Shown here piece after piece: positions 1 to 7,844 of a stretch of DNA of 64,000 nucleotides. The position numbers and the translations under genes are program-made. The stretch is from Caldalkalibacillus salinus. GTDB taxonomy: Bacteria; Bacillota; Bacilli; Caldalkalibacillales; JCM-10596. The notes under the pieces were generated by a model, which saw nothing but the letters and a program-made list of their open reading frames with translations, made no database searches and was not told where the DNA came from. Location of the stretch: positions 1 through 64,000 of the forward strand of contig NZ_JAERVL010000017.1 in the NCBI RefSeq assembly GCF_016745835.1, given 5' to 3'. How positions within the stretch are numbered: the stretch's first letter is position 1; each line of letters starts with the position of its first letter.

Positions 1-288
1 TAGTCTTTTTTTACAATGTCTACTTGACAGGGGTAAGCCCAGGTGGCTTTTAGTGTTTATATACTAAGATTCAGTGATTGGGTACTATTATTGCAAAGAA
101 GATAAAAAGAACATCTCTATTTAATATACAGTACAAAGACACTGTTCAGTAAGAAATAACAAATTCAAGAAGAAGTATAGACAAAACTAGAAGCAGGCCC
201 GATAAAGGAAAGCGTGTATAGGTGTGACCGTCCATGGCCGCAGTTTAAAAACTTGAATTGATTCCCCAAGAGGAGGAGTTAATTAATT
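1..288. other. AT-rich left edge, no supported gene
   Basis: No complete gene is visible. Frame 3 is open from the window edge to a TAG at 51-53 and could be the last ~16 codons of a plus-strand gene starting outside the window, but this is too short to identify. The rest shows no hairpin terminator or convincing promoter. The only clear signal is the purine-rich ribosome site just before the gene at 289. Confidence 0.4.
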
Positions 289-726
289 ATGAATAAAATA
301 CTGTTCTATGGTATATTGTTAATTTTCTTTCTAGCAGGATGTAGTCATACAAATAAAAATGAATTAAATGAAATTGTTATAAATGAAAATGTGTTTAGTG
401 AACATAGCCAATTCTTTTCCAATTATGGTTGGCATATTAAGACACCTTATAGTGAAAAAACAGAGATAATAAATTATTATCCAGAACGTATAGAATCACT
501 AAAATTATCTGGATTAGACCTTGAGCAATACAAGGGAAAAGAAGTAAAAACAACATCATATGTTTTAGAGGAAGAGCAAATAAACGGAGATAAAGTCTAT
601 GTGACGATTTATGAGATTGACGGTGAAATAATTGGTGGCACCGGTGCATTAGAAAATTGGACACCAGGAGGTTTTTCTTTAAATGATAAGAAACGGCTTA
701 TTGAAGATAAAGTTATAAGTGAGTAA
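289..726 (+). CDS. Lipoprotein, DUF4830-like
   Basis: This is a 145-residue exported lipoprotein. Residues 1-18 form a lipoprotein signal (two charged-end residues, hydrophobic core, lipobox FLAGC with the cysteine at 18), so the mature protein should be anchored outside the membrane. The body has a YGW motif after a phenylalanine-rich turn, a 'DLEQYKGKEVK' segment and a C-terminal 'GEIIGG' strand. These resemble the small DUF4830 lipoproteins of Firmicutes, a call made from memory of the family pattern. The ATG is preceded by AGGAGGAG about 10 bases upstream. It stands alone; the genes after it are decayed. Its function is unknown. Confidence 0.75.
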   Translation: MNKILFYGILLIFFLAGCSHTNKNELNEIVINENVFSEHSQFFSNYGWHIKTPYSEKTEIINYYPERIESLKLSGLDLEQYKGKEVKTTSYVLEEEQINGDKVYVTIYEIDGEIIGGTGALENWTPGGFSLNDKKRLIEDKVISE

Positions 727-950
727 GTCAAACTTGTTAAGCTAATGAGTAATGAGGAACGGAACTTTATTTTTTATTTTAAGAAGAAAGGGGTTGCCAT
801 CCATGGAAACCTCTGACATAGTAGACGACGTTGCCACCGATAATAATATATCTACGTGGTGCTGCGCGGGAAGGATTGGTACCGAACCTGATGGTTTACT
901 TTTGCTTTCTTGTTGTTTTGCAGTTTTTGCATTTGTATTCTGACAAAGGA

Positions 951-1356
951 TCATTAACAGCACGAATGCTTAGATTGGAGATAGCAAAAGCTGATGATGT
1001 ATATATTTCTTGTCAATAATGCTGCCCTAGGGACGATGCACGACAATTATTACGGTGGGATAATGATCACTGGGATAATGTCACTTTGGAGCTTGTAAGT
1101 GGCTATTTATTGGGACTGTAGAAATGGAGATTGGTATTTGTTTGTCAGACGTGTTTGGGGTAATGGTTATGCTACCGAAGCTGCACTTGCATGTAAGAAA
1201 TATGGGTTTGAGCAAATGAATCTATCTAAACTTGTTTCTTTGCCTGATATCAACATTGTCCCTTCTACTAAGGTTGCTAAACGAATCGGTATGAAGGTAG
1301 AAAAGATAATTAATAAATGGGGAAAAGGGGTATATGTTTATTCTGTGGCAAAATAA
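951..1356 (+). pseudogene. Broken GNAT N-acetyltransferase (RimJ/RimL-like)
   Basis: Two pieces of one GNAT acetyltransferase lie in order but are interrupted. The first piece (951-1019) reads SLTARMLRLEIAKADDVY, like the N-terminal beta strand and acid-rich turn of RimJ/RimL-type enzymes, and ends at a TAA. The second piece (1099-1356) carries the acetyl-CoA region 'WGNGYATEAA' and the C-terminal 'KVAKRIGMK' segment typical of this family. Stop codons and frame changes between 1017 and 1100 break the middle. No ribosome site precedes either piece. A short separate peptide from 1099 could be translated, but it would lack half the fold, so I read the locus as a decayed gene. Confidence 0.7.
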
Positions 1357-1359
1357 TTA

Positions 1360-1565
1360 TTGCTTTCCATTGTAAAGGAAGCCTTGGAATATGAACCAGG
1401 AAAGAATGTGTTAAATGAAGGTTATATACCTATTGCAAGCTGTTCACACGTAAGTGGAGGGATGATGGTGACCCTCCTGTATATAGGATATATCATGATG
1501 ATACAACTAGGACCAAAGTATCTAATAGTTTATCTGAGTTTCTGAAGCGCGGAAGGGTAGTTTAA
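1360..1565 (+). pseudogene. Remnant of a SMI1/KNR4 (SUKH) family protein
   Basis: The C-terminal half of a SUKH-family protein can be read only by switching frame. One frame (about 1360-1470) gives 'NEGYIPIASC'. A second frame (about 1465-1565) gives 'DDGDPPVYRIYHDD' followed by 'SNSLSEFLKR' and a stop at 1563-1565. The proline-valine-tyrosine and His-Asp-Asp strand and the final 'SLSEFL' helix are characteristic of SMI1/KNR4 domains, many of which are immunity proteins against secreted toxins. The N-terminal part is missing. Together with the broken GNAT gene next door it marks a decaying accessory segment. Confidence 0.65.
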
Positions 1566-1616
1566 AAATTAATAATTCAGATACAAAACAGCATCCGATT
1601 GGGGAATACGCTAGGA

Positions 1617-2540
1617 TTAATTAATTTTATTAACCTGTTTTTTAGACTTTACAATGGTTTTTTCTTTTGCTTTTTCATTCTTATCTCCCATAGATAGCAA
1701 AAGAATGGAGATAATCAATATGAAGGCACCAGCTGTATTTTTAACAGTTAACTCAATTGGGAAAAAGGGGTAAGAAATAAACGCTAGTAATAAGGGACTA
1801 AAAGCTCTGGTCACATTAGCAATAGAAAATCGCAAATACCTTAGCGCTTCGTATAATAATATTGTCCCAAGGAATCCTCCGAAAAGTGTTGATAGGACTA
1901 AATATCCAACTCCTTCGAATGTATAATGTCCATCAAAAAGTTCCCCCTTGATGATGGAGTAGCTCAAGATAAAAAATAAAGATATACAATTATTGGTAAA
2001 CATAATAGAGTTAGAGCTCTTTTGCTTAGACATCGACTTTTTGATAAAAATATTTGTTAGTGCAAAGAAGAATGTATATAATATAGCGAAAAAACTCCCG
2101 ATTAAATGATTGGTGTAATTACCACCTGTCTCAACAAACAGAAAAGTACCAAGCATAGCAAAAATGATGAAAAACGTTTCTTTCTTAGACAGTTTTTCAT
2201 TGAGAAAAATGACGGCTAAAATCACAGCAAACACCGTATAGAACCTTCCTAAGAAACCAATCTCCACCGGTGAAAGTAAATCAATGCTTAAAAACAAAAA
2301 GATGATTCCCATAGCATTAAAAACAGCTGACAGTATTATATTTTTTTCCAAATATAGTGTTACATATTTCTTAGTAAAGAGACCAAATAAAAAACAGGCT
2401 GCGATGATTGTCAAAACGTTTATAAGTGCTGCTTTAGCAGGAGAAATTTGTAGCAGTCCAAACTTCGATAATAAAGGCCCAATCGCTAACATGAAAACCG
2501 AGAGGACATTAAATAGATGCCCTTTTTGTAAATCACTCAT
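1617..2540 (-). CDS. EamA/DMT-family transporter
   Basis: About 308 residues form ten predicted membrane segments in two homologous halves, the layout of EamA drug/metabolite transporters. The basic C-terminal tail (KEKTIVKSKKQ) is cytoplasmic. Members export or take up small metabolites; the substrate here is unknown. I place the start at the ATG at 2540 because GGATGGTG lies 6 bases upstream. An ATG at 2579 in the same frame would add 13 polar residues but has no ribosome site. The gene is divergent from an SgrR-like regulator whose family often controls an adjacent exporter, so regulation by that neighbour is a reasonable inference. Confidence 0.85.
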   Translation of the reverse strand: MSDLQKGHLFNVLSVFMLAIGPLLSKFGLLQISPAKAALINVLTIIAACFLFGLFTKKYVTLYLEKNIILSAVFNAMGIIFLFLSIDLLSPVEIGFLGRFYTVFAVILAVIFLNEKLSKKETFFIIFAMLGTFLFVETGGNYTNHLIGSFFAILYTFFFALTNIFIKKSMSKQKSSNSIMFTNNCISLFFILSYSIIKGELFDGHYTFEGVGYLVLSTLFGGFLGTILLYEALRYLRFSIANVTRAFSPLLLAFISYPFFPIELTVKNTAGAFILIISILLLSMGDKNEKAKEKTIVKSKKQVNKIN

Positions 2541-2585
2541 TATGTTCACCATCCAATCATTGGTTTTTGGTTTGCTCATTCATTC

Positions 2586-2660
2586 AAACGACTATGTTTA
2601 CATACGTTGATTATATTTGATAAACGGAGAATAAAAAGTGTAAATGATTCGTAGTCGTTT
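2586..2660. promoter_or_regulatory. Divergent intergenic region with 9-bp inverted repeat
   Basis: AAACGACTA (2586-2594) is repeated in inverted orientation as TAGTCGTTT (2652-2660), with two further near-matching flanking positions on each side. The arms enclose the core of the divergent EamA / SgrR-like intergenic space. They are a plausible operator pair for the adjacent HTH regulator, perhaps with looping. TTGATT at 2606 followed at 17 bases by AATAAA is a possible plus-strand promoter. Confidence 0.45.
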
Positions 2661-2685
2661 CACCTTTTTAATCGGAGGCTCAGCA

Positions 2686-4476
2686 ATGAAGCTAGTTGAA
2701 TATTACATTAGACTTTTTATGACGTTTGCTGACATCAAGACAGATCATCAAACGAGGGTATCCAGACAGACGATTAGCAAAGAGTTGGACTGTTCAGAAC
2801 GGAATGTTATTCACGTATTAAACAAAATGGAGGAAAAACAGTGGATTAAGGTCGTGAGGGGAAAGGGAAGAGGACATACGACTAGTATTACTTTTTTAAA
2901 GTCACTCGAAGAAATGTTTGAGTGCTATGAAAAATGCTCTCCTAAAACGGTAGATATAGAACGTCTCATATCAATAATAGAGGGTCATCCGCAATTAAAT
3001 GAAAGACACCAACTCATCAGTACGTTTTTTCATAAGCTATTTGGTATTGATAAAAGGTTCGCACAGGATGTCCAATTCGAAAATGAGTACGAGTATTTAA
3101 AAATACCCTATTATAGGTCTCTGTACGCCTTAGACCCCTCACAAGTCGAAAGGCAAACAGAAAGACATATAGTCAAACAGTTATTTAATACATTAGTGAC
3201 ATTTAACGAAGAAAGGAAGGAAGTAGAACCGTGTCTTTCTCATTATTGGGAGATTGATCATGAAGGAAAGACGTTCACTTTCTATCTAAGAAAAGGGGTT
3301 TCGTTTCACGATACAAGTAGTTTTGGAGCAGAGGATGTCAAGTTCACGTTTGAAAGATTAAAGAAAACACCATCTAGATGGATCGTTCAAGGCTTGGATA
3401 AGATTAAGTGTATGGGGAAGTACGTGATTCAATTCACCTTTACTCAGCCTTCTTATCACTGGCTGCACCTGATCACTTCACCGAAATGTTCCATTGTTCC
3501 TTATCATTATGCTAACAAATCCACTGAACAGTTTTCTAAACGCCCCATTGGGACCGGGCCATACAAAATCAAAGAACATGAATCAAATTTTCTTAAACTC
3601 ACCGTTCATAACAGCTATTTTCAAGAGCGTGCTCATATTGATGAGATCGACATTTTTATACTGCCATCTATGGAAAAGTATCTTAACGCAAACGATATGG
3701 ATTGGGAGCCGATATTTTACATGCCCTTTACAACCAGGGAAGATCATAATACTGAACTAAAATATATCGAACGGAAAAGATTATCTGTAAAGTATCTTAC
3801 ATGGAATATGAAAAAAGAAAAAATACGAACGAATGAAGAGATAAGAAGAAAACTTTCAGCAATACTAGACAGAAAGAAAATGGTAGAGGATCTGGGTTAT
3901 CCAAGGTATGAACCTGCACATTCATTTTTCAAACAAGACGCTTCTTCTCAAGATGGCAAGTATGGTCATGAAGCATGTGATAGTCTTTTAACAGAACCGT
4001 TAATCTTAATGACCTATGATCTCCCACCACATACAGAGGATATAAAATGGATACAGCAAGAGTCTAGAAAATACGGAATTGAGATTGAAACCAAACACCT
4101 TCCATTTTCGACCTTTATTGACAATGCAAAACATGCTGACCTCGTTCTTTCAGAGTTTGTCACCGAAGAATCGGAAGAAGTTTCGCTCTATAATTTGGTT
4201 AAATCTCAATCAGGTGTTATATATAACCTTATTGATCCAGTAAATAAAGCAATCATACAAAGCTCTCTGAATCACCTTTTCCAAGAAGAAAAAAGGCAAG
4301 ATAGAATAGAAGGATTAAAAAACGTTGATACGTTACTACGTCATAGCTGTATGACTATTCTTTTGTACTGGACTTTCCAAAAAGCACTATATGATCAGCA
4401 TTTAATGGGGGTGTCTCTCAGTACCATTGGGTTAGTCCCTTTCAAAGATTTGTTTTACAGAAAACAACTGACGTAA
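2686..4476 (+). CDS. SgrR-like regulator: HTH plus solute-binding (SBP_bac_5) domain
   Basis: A 596-residue protein. The first ~110 residues form an SgrR_N-type winged helix ('SRQTISKELDCSERNV' recognition segment). Residues ~140-590 resemble the oligopeptide-binding SBP family 5, including the 'FTFYLRKGVSFHDTSSFGAEDVKFTFER' region (split by position here: about residues 205-232) and a 'RPIGTGPYK' motif. There is no signal peptide, so the binding domain is cytoplasmic and probably senses a small ligand, as in enterobacterial SgrR. The ATG at 2686 is preceded by CGGAGG 7 bases upstream; an in-frame ATG at 2644 lacks one. It is divergent from an EamA transporter, its likely target. Confidence 0.85.
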   Translation: MKLVEYYIRLFMTFADIKTDHQTRVSRQTISKELDCSERNVIHVLNKMEEKQWIKVVRGKGRGHTTSITFLKSLEEMFECYEKCSPKTVDIERLISIIEGHPQLNERHQLISTFFHKLFGIDKRFAQDVQFENEYEYLKIPYYRSLYALDPSQVERQTERHIVKQLFNTLVTFNEERKEVEPCLSHYWEIDHEGKTFTFYLRKGVSFHDTSSFGAEDVKFTFERLKKTPSRWIVQGLDKIKCMGKYVIQFTFTQPSYHWLHLITSPKCSIVPYHYANKSTEQFSKRPIGTGPYKIKEHESNFLKLTVHNSYFQERAHIDEIDIFILPSMEKYLNANDMDWEPIFYMPFTTREDHNTELKYIERKRLSVKYLTWNMKKEKIRTNEEIRRKLSAILDRKKMVEDLGYPRYEPAHSFFKQDASSQDGKYGHEACDSLLTEPLILMTYDLPPHTEDIKWIQQESRKYGIEIETKHLPFSTFIDNAKHADLVLSEFVTEESEEVSLYNLVKSQSGVIYNLIDPVNKAIIQSSLNHLFQEEKRQDRIEGLKNVDTLLRHSCMTILLYWTFQKALYDQHLMGVSLSTIGLVPFKDLFYRKQLT

Positions 4477-4630
4477 CACCAGAATAAATAGAATGGTCGT
4501 GTATGATAGACAACCGACTTTGACTTTGCCATCATTTAACTTTTCATTGCGAAGTGCTTAACGCTTCTTTATGATGAGTTTAGGTATTGAGTGAAGATGA
4601 CTTCGACAAGAATAACAGGAGGGGAAGAAA

Positions 4631-5545
4631 TTGGAGAGTAACAAGTATATCAAACCTTTTATGATTTTCGTTTCCGCGGCTTTAGTGGTGAGTTTAATCG
4701 TTAATTTCAATCTATTATCTAGAGTAGGTGAGATAGAAAATAGCGTGTATTCTCTGTCTAACAACCAACATAACATGATCACTGACATCAATGGTCAATC
4801 GGGACAAATCCGTCATGTATTAAATGAATTCAAAGAGGAACAGAGCTGGCTCGGCCAGATCGAAAGGAATGTCAATATGGACGCGATAGACCAGGGTCAA
4901 GTGGCGCTAAGCTATACATGGCAGGTCAAGGAGCTGCAACCTGGTTCGGAAGTCGTCTTCCATTATGCTTACGGTCAGTCTGATGAGTTCACCTCTCTTC
5001 CAGCAGAAGAGCTCCAACAAGGGCTGTTTCAAGTAAACCTTCCGTTAGAAGTGGACATGGAGCCCCGATGGGAAATTTATCAGTATACGGTGAACAGGAG
5101 CGATCAATCACATGCGGTTGAAGAACAGGAGGTGTTTGCAAAAGAAGAGGTGATTAAAGAACGGGATGAGACTGCTCTCAGGTACTTTGTATCTGTCACC
5201 AATGATGACATGGTCAGGAGTGGAGATATGCAAAAAGAACATTTAGATCATTTGGGAACGAGTAAATATGGGCATATCCAAACGGATATCCACCTGGATG
5301 AGGAGAACTTTGCCGTTAACCTCGAACATTATACTGATTCAATGCAGAGGATCGAAGAGGCTTCTCTTTTAATGTATGAGGATAATACATTGATTTCAGA
5401 GCAAGAAATTGAAAGGGATGAGCATAGGTCACCTGATGAGCACTATCAATTCTTCCGATTGGAACAGCAGAAGCGGGATGACCAGGCGCGTCATGTGATC
5501 AAAGTCCGCTACAGTGATGGTGAAACGTTTGAAAAAGAAATTTAA
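4631..5545 (+). CDS. Membrane-anchored protein of unknown function
   Basis: A 304-residue protein with a single N-terminal membrane anchor at about residues 9-29 after a short basic stretch. A heptad-rich, probably coiled segment (about 30-75) follows, then a polar, acidic extracellular region with beta-rich spacing. No enzymatic motif is recognised. The start is a TTG at 4631 with a strong AGGAGGGG six bases upstream, and no upstream ATG competes. It is a single gene between the SgrR-like regulator and a decayed MazG fragment. The architecture is seen in uncharacterised Bacillus surface proteins, but I cannot name a family. Confidence 0.75.
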   Translation: MESNKYIKPFMIFVSAALVVSLIVNFNLLSRVGEIENSVYSLSNNQHNMITDINGQSGQIRHVLNEFKEEQSWLGQIERNVNMDAIDQGQVALSYTWQVKELQPGSEVVFHYAYGQSDEFTSLPAEELQQGLFQVNLPLEVDMEPRWEIYQYTVNRSDQSHAVEEQEVFAKEEVIKERDETALRYFVSVTNDDMVRSGDMQKEHLDHLGTSKYGHIQTDIHLDEENFAVNLEHYTDSMQRIEEASLLMYEDNTLISEQEIERDEHRSPDEHYQFFRLEQQKRDDQARHVIKVRYSDGETFEKEI

Positions 5546-5569
5546 CTACAAGGTTAGTGTTTAGGAAAA

Positions 5570-5662
5570 ATGACTGGAAGTATAAAGGGGACAACTGAAG
5601 AAGAACTAGCAGATGTGTATTATGTTGTATCATTGGCAAATGCTTATGATATTCATTCTTGA
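5570..5662 (+). pseudogene. Fragment of a MazG-like NTP pyrophosphohydrolase
   Basis: A 30-codon open frame contains 'EEELADVYYVVSLANAYDI'. This matches the EELxDV...LAxxxxI helix of MazG-like all-alpha NTP pyrophosphatases, where the Glu and Asp bind magnesium. It stops at 5660-5662 and the upstream helices with the EExxE motif are absent, so only the central helix remains. It is a remnant, not a functional enzyme. Confidence 0.5.
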
Positions 5663-5701
5663 GAAAGTGAATAAAATTAAAAAATAATAGTTCTGTTATG
5701 T

Positions 5702-6154
5702 TTGGTCGTATTTTTAAGTTCATGTGGGGAACCGAATAAAGATCCAAAGATAACTTACACCCTTGGAAATACTTCATCATTAACGGAATCGGAGCATCAA
5801 TTAAACGGGGACTTTAAGATATCAATGGATAAAAGTAATTATACACTCAGTGATTCCATTACATATACAATTACCAATAATACAGATATAGAATATTATG
5901 TTATTAGTAATGAAATAACCCTTGAAAAAAAAGTTAATAACACATGGAAAAAAGTAATTTTTAATATTATTCCAATAGAAGATGGGCAAGAAATCGATAA
6001 AGTAACTAAGGAAAATCCATTTTATTCTGAAACTAGACCATTAGACGAATGGTTAACAGTAGGAACATTTAGAATAGTGCGTATCATTTCAAAGGACCGT
6101 GATATTAATACCGAAGATATTATATTACTCAGCTCTGAGTTCACGATAAAGTAA
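5702..6154 (+). CDS. Lipoprotein with Ig-like domain; start displaced by an A-tract frameshift
   Basis: The frame open here encodes a lipobox (FLSSC), then a beta-rich domain with 'YTLSDSITYTITNNTD' and 'LEKKVNNTWKKV'. That pattern is common in bacterial Ig-like domains of Bacillus lipoproteins. The signal peptide is cut: in this frame it begins at a TTG within the hydrophobic core and has no basic end. A GTG at 5667 in another frame encodes MNKIKK, exactly the missing basic segment, and would join the core if the A-run at 5679-5684 had seven rather than six adenines. The gene is either inactivated, phase-variable or affected by a sequencing error. Function unknown. Confidence 0.65.
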   Translation: MVVFLSSCGEPNKDPKITYTLGNTSSLTESEHQLNGDFKISMDKSNYTLSDSITYTITNNTDIEYYVISNEITLEKKVNNTWKKVIFNIIPIEDGQEIDKVTKENPFYSETRPLDEWLTVGTFRIVRIISKDRDINTEDIILLSSEFTIK

Positions 6155-6206
6155 TTTTCATTAGATTTAGGCTGCTTGAAGAAGGCCAGTCACAAGGAGA
6201 ATTTCT

Positions 6207-6608
6207 ATGAAGAAAAATATAATTATTATCATCTTAAGCAGTTTATTAATTTTGTTATCTGTTTATATGCTTGTAAGTAAAAAGGTTGAGCATGAAGAAA
6301 TATTAATAGAAGATGCTCCGTCGTCAATTCAAGATACTATCCGAGAAGATGATAACAAATTAAGGTTTAGTATATTTCATGATGAAACTAATACATACAT
6401 CTACTATAAAAGCGATCATTTTCCAAATGAATATATCACAACCTACTTAGATTTAGAGATTAAAGGTGGCAAGTACATTGTTACCGCAAGTGTTAGAAAC
6501 GCAACAAACGATGGTTTTGTTAGTTACGAAAAGCTAATTAAAGTTGGGAAGCTAGTTGATAAAGATATAGTATTGGTAGAAGACGTAGATAAGACAAAGA
6601 TATATTAA
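6207..6608 (+). CDS. Small membrane-anchored protein, unknown
   Basis: A 133-residue protein with an N-terminal anchor (basic residues 2-3, hydrophobic 4-23, then KK). An acidic extracellular domain of about 105 residues follows, with alternating beta-type spacing ('NTYIYYKSDHF', 'GGKYIVTASV'). CAAGGAG lies 8 bases before the ATG. It follows the frameshifted lipoprotein by 52 bases and may be cotranscribed with it. I do not recognise a family. A perfect hairpin begins directly after its stop codon. Confidence 0.7.
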   Translation: MKKNIIIIILSSLLILLSVYMLVSKKVEHEEILIEDAPSSIQDTIREDDNKLRFSIFHDETNTYIYYKSDHFPNEYITTYLDLEIKGGKYIVTASVRNATNDGFVSYEKLIKVGKLVDKDIVLVEDVDKTKIY

Positions 6609-6609
6609 A

Positions 6610-6631
6610 AATTGATTATCGCTAATCAATT
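6610..6631 (+). terminator. Hairpin directly after the 133-residue ORF
   Basis: AATTGATTA (6610-6618) and TAATCAATT (6623-6631) form a perfect 9-bp stem with a 4-base TCGC loop, one base past the stop codon. There is no U-run on the plus side and the stem is AT-rich, so it may be a weak terminator or a transcript-stabilising hairpin. Confidence 0.35.
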
Positions 6632-6656
6632 AAATATTAACTTCTAATCGCGTTCA

Positions 6657-6860
6657 AGTATGAAGATCCATGGCAACCTCTCAACAAAGAGGCCGGCGAA
6701 TTCCAATAACAATATATTAGGTCGCACATTCTAGTGGGGGAGATCCCACCAGGGTAAGGACTAGCCATCCGCTCTGTATCAAGTCTTGGAGGCATGGCGG
6801 CAACGTCATGCTTTAAGCGCAGACAGAAAGTCAGCGAGGTTTTGATCCTATTACCTTATA
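6657..6860 (+). ncRNA. Candidate structured RNA (HEARO/omega-RNA-like, tentative)
   Basis: This non-coding block is much richer in G and C than its AT-rich surroundings and carries four ordered hairpins. CCTCT/AGAGG pairs at 6677-6692. GTGGG/CCCAC pairs at 6734-6749. GCATGGCG/CGTCATGC pairs at 6792-6811, eight pairs with one G-U, closed by a GCAA tetraloop of the GNRA class. GAC/GTC pairs at 6822-6832. GNRA loops, the purine bridges (GGGTAAGGACTAGCC, AGCGAGG) and the lack of an ORF argue for a folded RNA. The bridges recall HEARO / IscB omega-RNAs, but this is memory-based and no IscB gene is present. Strand is inferred from the GNRA loop. A degenerate mobile-element end is an alternative. 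Confidence 0.4.
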
Positions 6861-6901
6861 AAAGGTTCATAGTATTTTCCTCAACTGATGCTAATCAATA
6901 A

Positions 6902-6929
6902 AAAGAGTATCGACACAAAGAGTATCGAC
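6902..6929. repeat. 13-bp direct repeat in non-coding DNA
   Basis: AAAGAGTATCGAC occurs at 6902-6914 and again at 6917-6929, separated by two bases. The surrounding stretch (6862-7046) contains no gene. The repeat could be a protein site or a slippage product; nothing ties it to a function. Confidence 0.4.
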
Positions 6930-7046
6930 GTTATCGGCAAGGATTTTAACTAGTTTACATAATATATATTATCGGACGCGACATCAAATTAGAAAATTAT
7001 GCATTACCCTAATTTTTGAGCAATCAAGAAATGTTATTTAGGGACC

Positions 7047-7081
7047 AAAAAAAGTGACCACTGATTTATTCGTGGACACTT
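7047..7081 (-). terminator. Rho-independent terminator overlapping the SAP gene end
   Basis: On the minus strand AAGTGTCCAC and GTGGTCACTT form a 10-bp stem (one mismatch), followed by seven U's (7053-7047). The left arm of the hairpin includes the last five codons of the gene ending at 7066, so stop codon and terminator are interleaved. Confidence 0.8.
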
Positions 7082-7722
7082 GTTATTTTCTTAACATCCT
7101 TTTCAAATCGTTGGAGTAAGTCGTGGCGATACTCCTTAGATCCAGGATTGTTTTTGACATAGCGCCAAAGGAGAGCAGCAACCTTCATTTTGTTCTTCAT
7201 GTTCTTGCTTCTCGGGTCTTGATTAAATTCACGCACAAAATTGTTCCACTGATACGTTTTCTCTTCCGCTGAATCTATCGCTTTTTTTGTTTTTTTTCTA
7301 AGTTTGCTCTCTTCGTATACTTTTATTAAGTCCGCCACCGTCATTTCAAGATCCCCACGTTTTTCAGCGTCTCTTAGTGCTGCCGCCATATCCTTCGTAA
7401 AGGAAAATTTCGAAACATGATAGTACTCCATAAAAAATTCTCTCGCTTGATCATTAAATTTAAATCCCTCAGGAATCAGTCGGGTATGTAAAGTGATTTC
7501 ATGATTATGGGCGCTTTTTCTTACATTTGAATGTTTTTTGCGCTTATCAATGACGACTTCCCCAGATAAATATTGTCTTATTTTCTCTTGTAGTTCAGCC
7601 TTTGTTCCGTGTGAAGAGAGACTATGTTTCATACAGATTTGCTTCAGTTCCTCTTTGTACCAATAATGTTGATCAAACTCTTCAACAGACATTCCTGGGC
7701 TAAACTCTTTTCGATTAATCAT
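7066..7722 (-). CDS. SAP-domain protein (DUF6434-like)
   Basis: A 218-residue cytoplasmic protein. Residues ~22-55 form a SAP helix-extension-helix ('LKQICMKHSLSSHGTKAELQ'), a fold that binds DNA or RNA. Residues ~78-205 are a charged, mostly helical domain like the DUF6434 region found fused to SAP in Firmicutes. Lysine-rich stretches support nucleic-acid binding; the target is unknown. The ATG has AGGAGG ten bases upstream, an extended -10 promoter sits about 45 bases before it, and a terminator overlaps its end, so it is monocistronic. Confidence 0.8.
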   Translation of the reverse strand: MINRKEFSPGMSVEEFDQHYWYKEELKQICMKHSLSSHGTKAELQEKIRQYLSGEVVIDKRKKHSNVRKSAHNHEITLHTRLIPEGFKFNDQAREFFMEYYHVSKFSFTKDMAAALRDAEKRGDLEMTVADLIKVYEESKLRKKTKKAIDSAEEKTYQWNNFVREFNQDPRSKNMKNKMKVAALLWRYVKNNPGSKEYRHDLLQRFEKDVKKITSVHE

Positions 7723-7764
7723 GTTATATATGCCTCCTAATATTTATCAGTGTTGACATATATT

Positions 7765-7773
7765 ATTATATCA
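7765..7773 (-). promoter_or_regulatory. Extended -10 promoter of the SAP-domain gene
   Basis: Read on the minus strand, TGATATAAT (7773-7765) is a perfect extended -10 element (TGnTATAAT) about 43 bases before the gene start at 7722. No good -35 is present, as often seen with extended -10 promoters. The opposite strand carries a TTGACA at 7752-7757 with no matching -10. Confidence 0.5.
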
Positions 7774-7844
7774 TGAGTGTAAAGTCAGGACTTTGGATAC
7801 ATATGGAGAAAGTTGGTGCTTCGGTAGCATATCCGACGACCAAA

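Noticed and set aside
3-53. Possible C-terminal tail of a plus-strand gene at the left edge
   Set aside because: Only about 16 codons are visible, too few to support a gene.
742-963. Overlapping short ORFs on both strands after the DUF4830-like gene
   Set aside because: No ribosome sites, no recognisable motifs, and low-complexity hydrophobic translations. Only the piece from 951 fits the GNAT remnant.
6657-6860. Group II intron or transposon-end interpretation of the structured block
   Set aside because: No reverse transcriptase or transposase gene, no domain V-like hairpin and no flanking target duplication could be seen. A structured RNA is the safer call.
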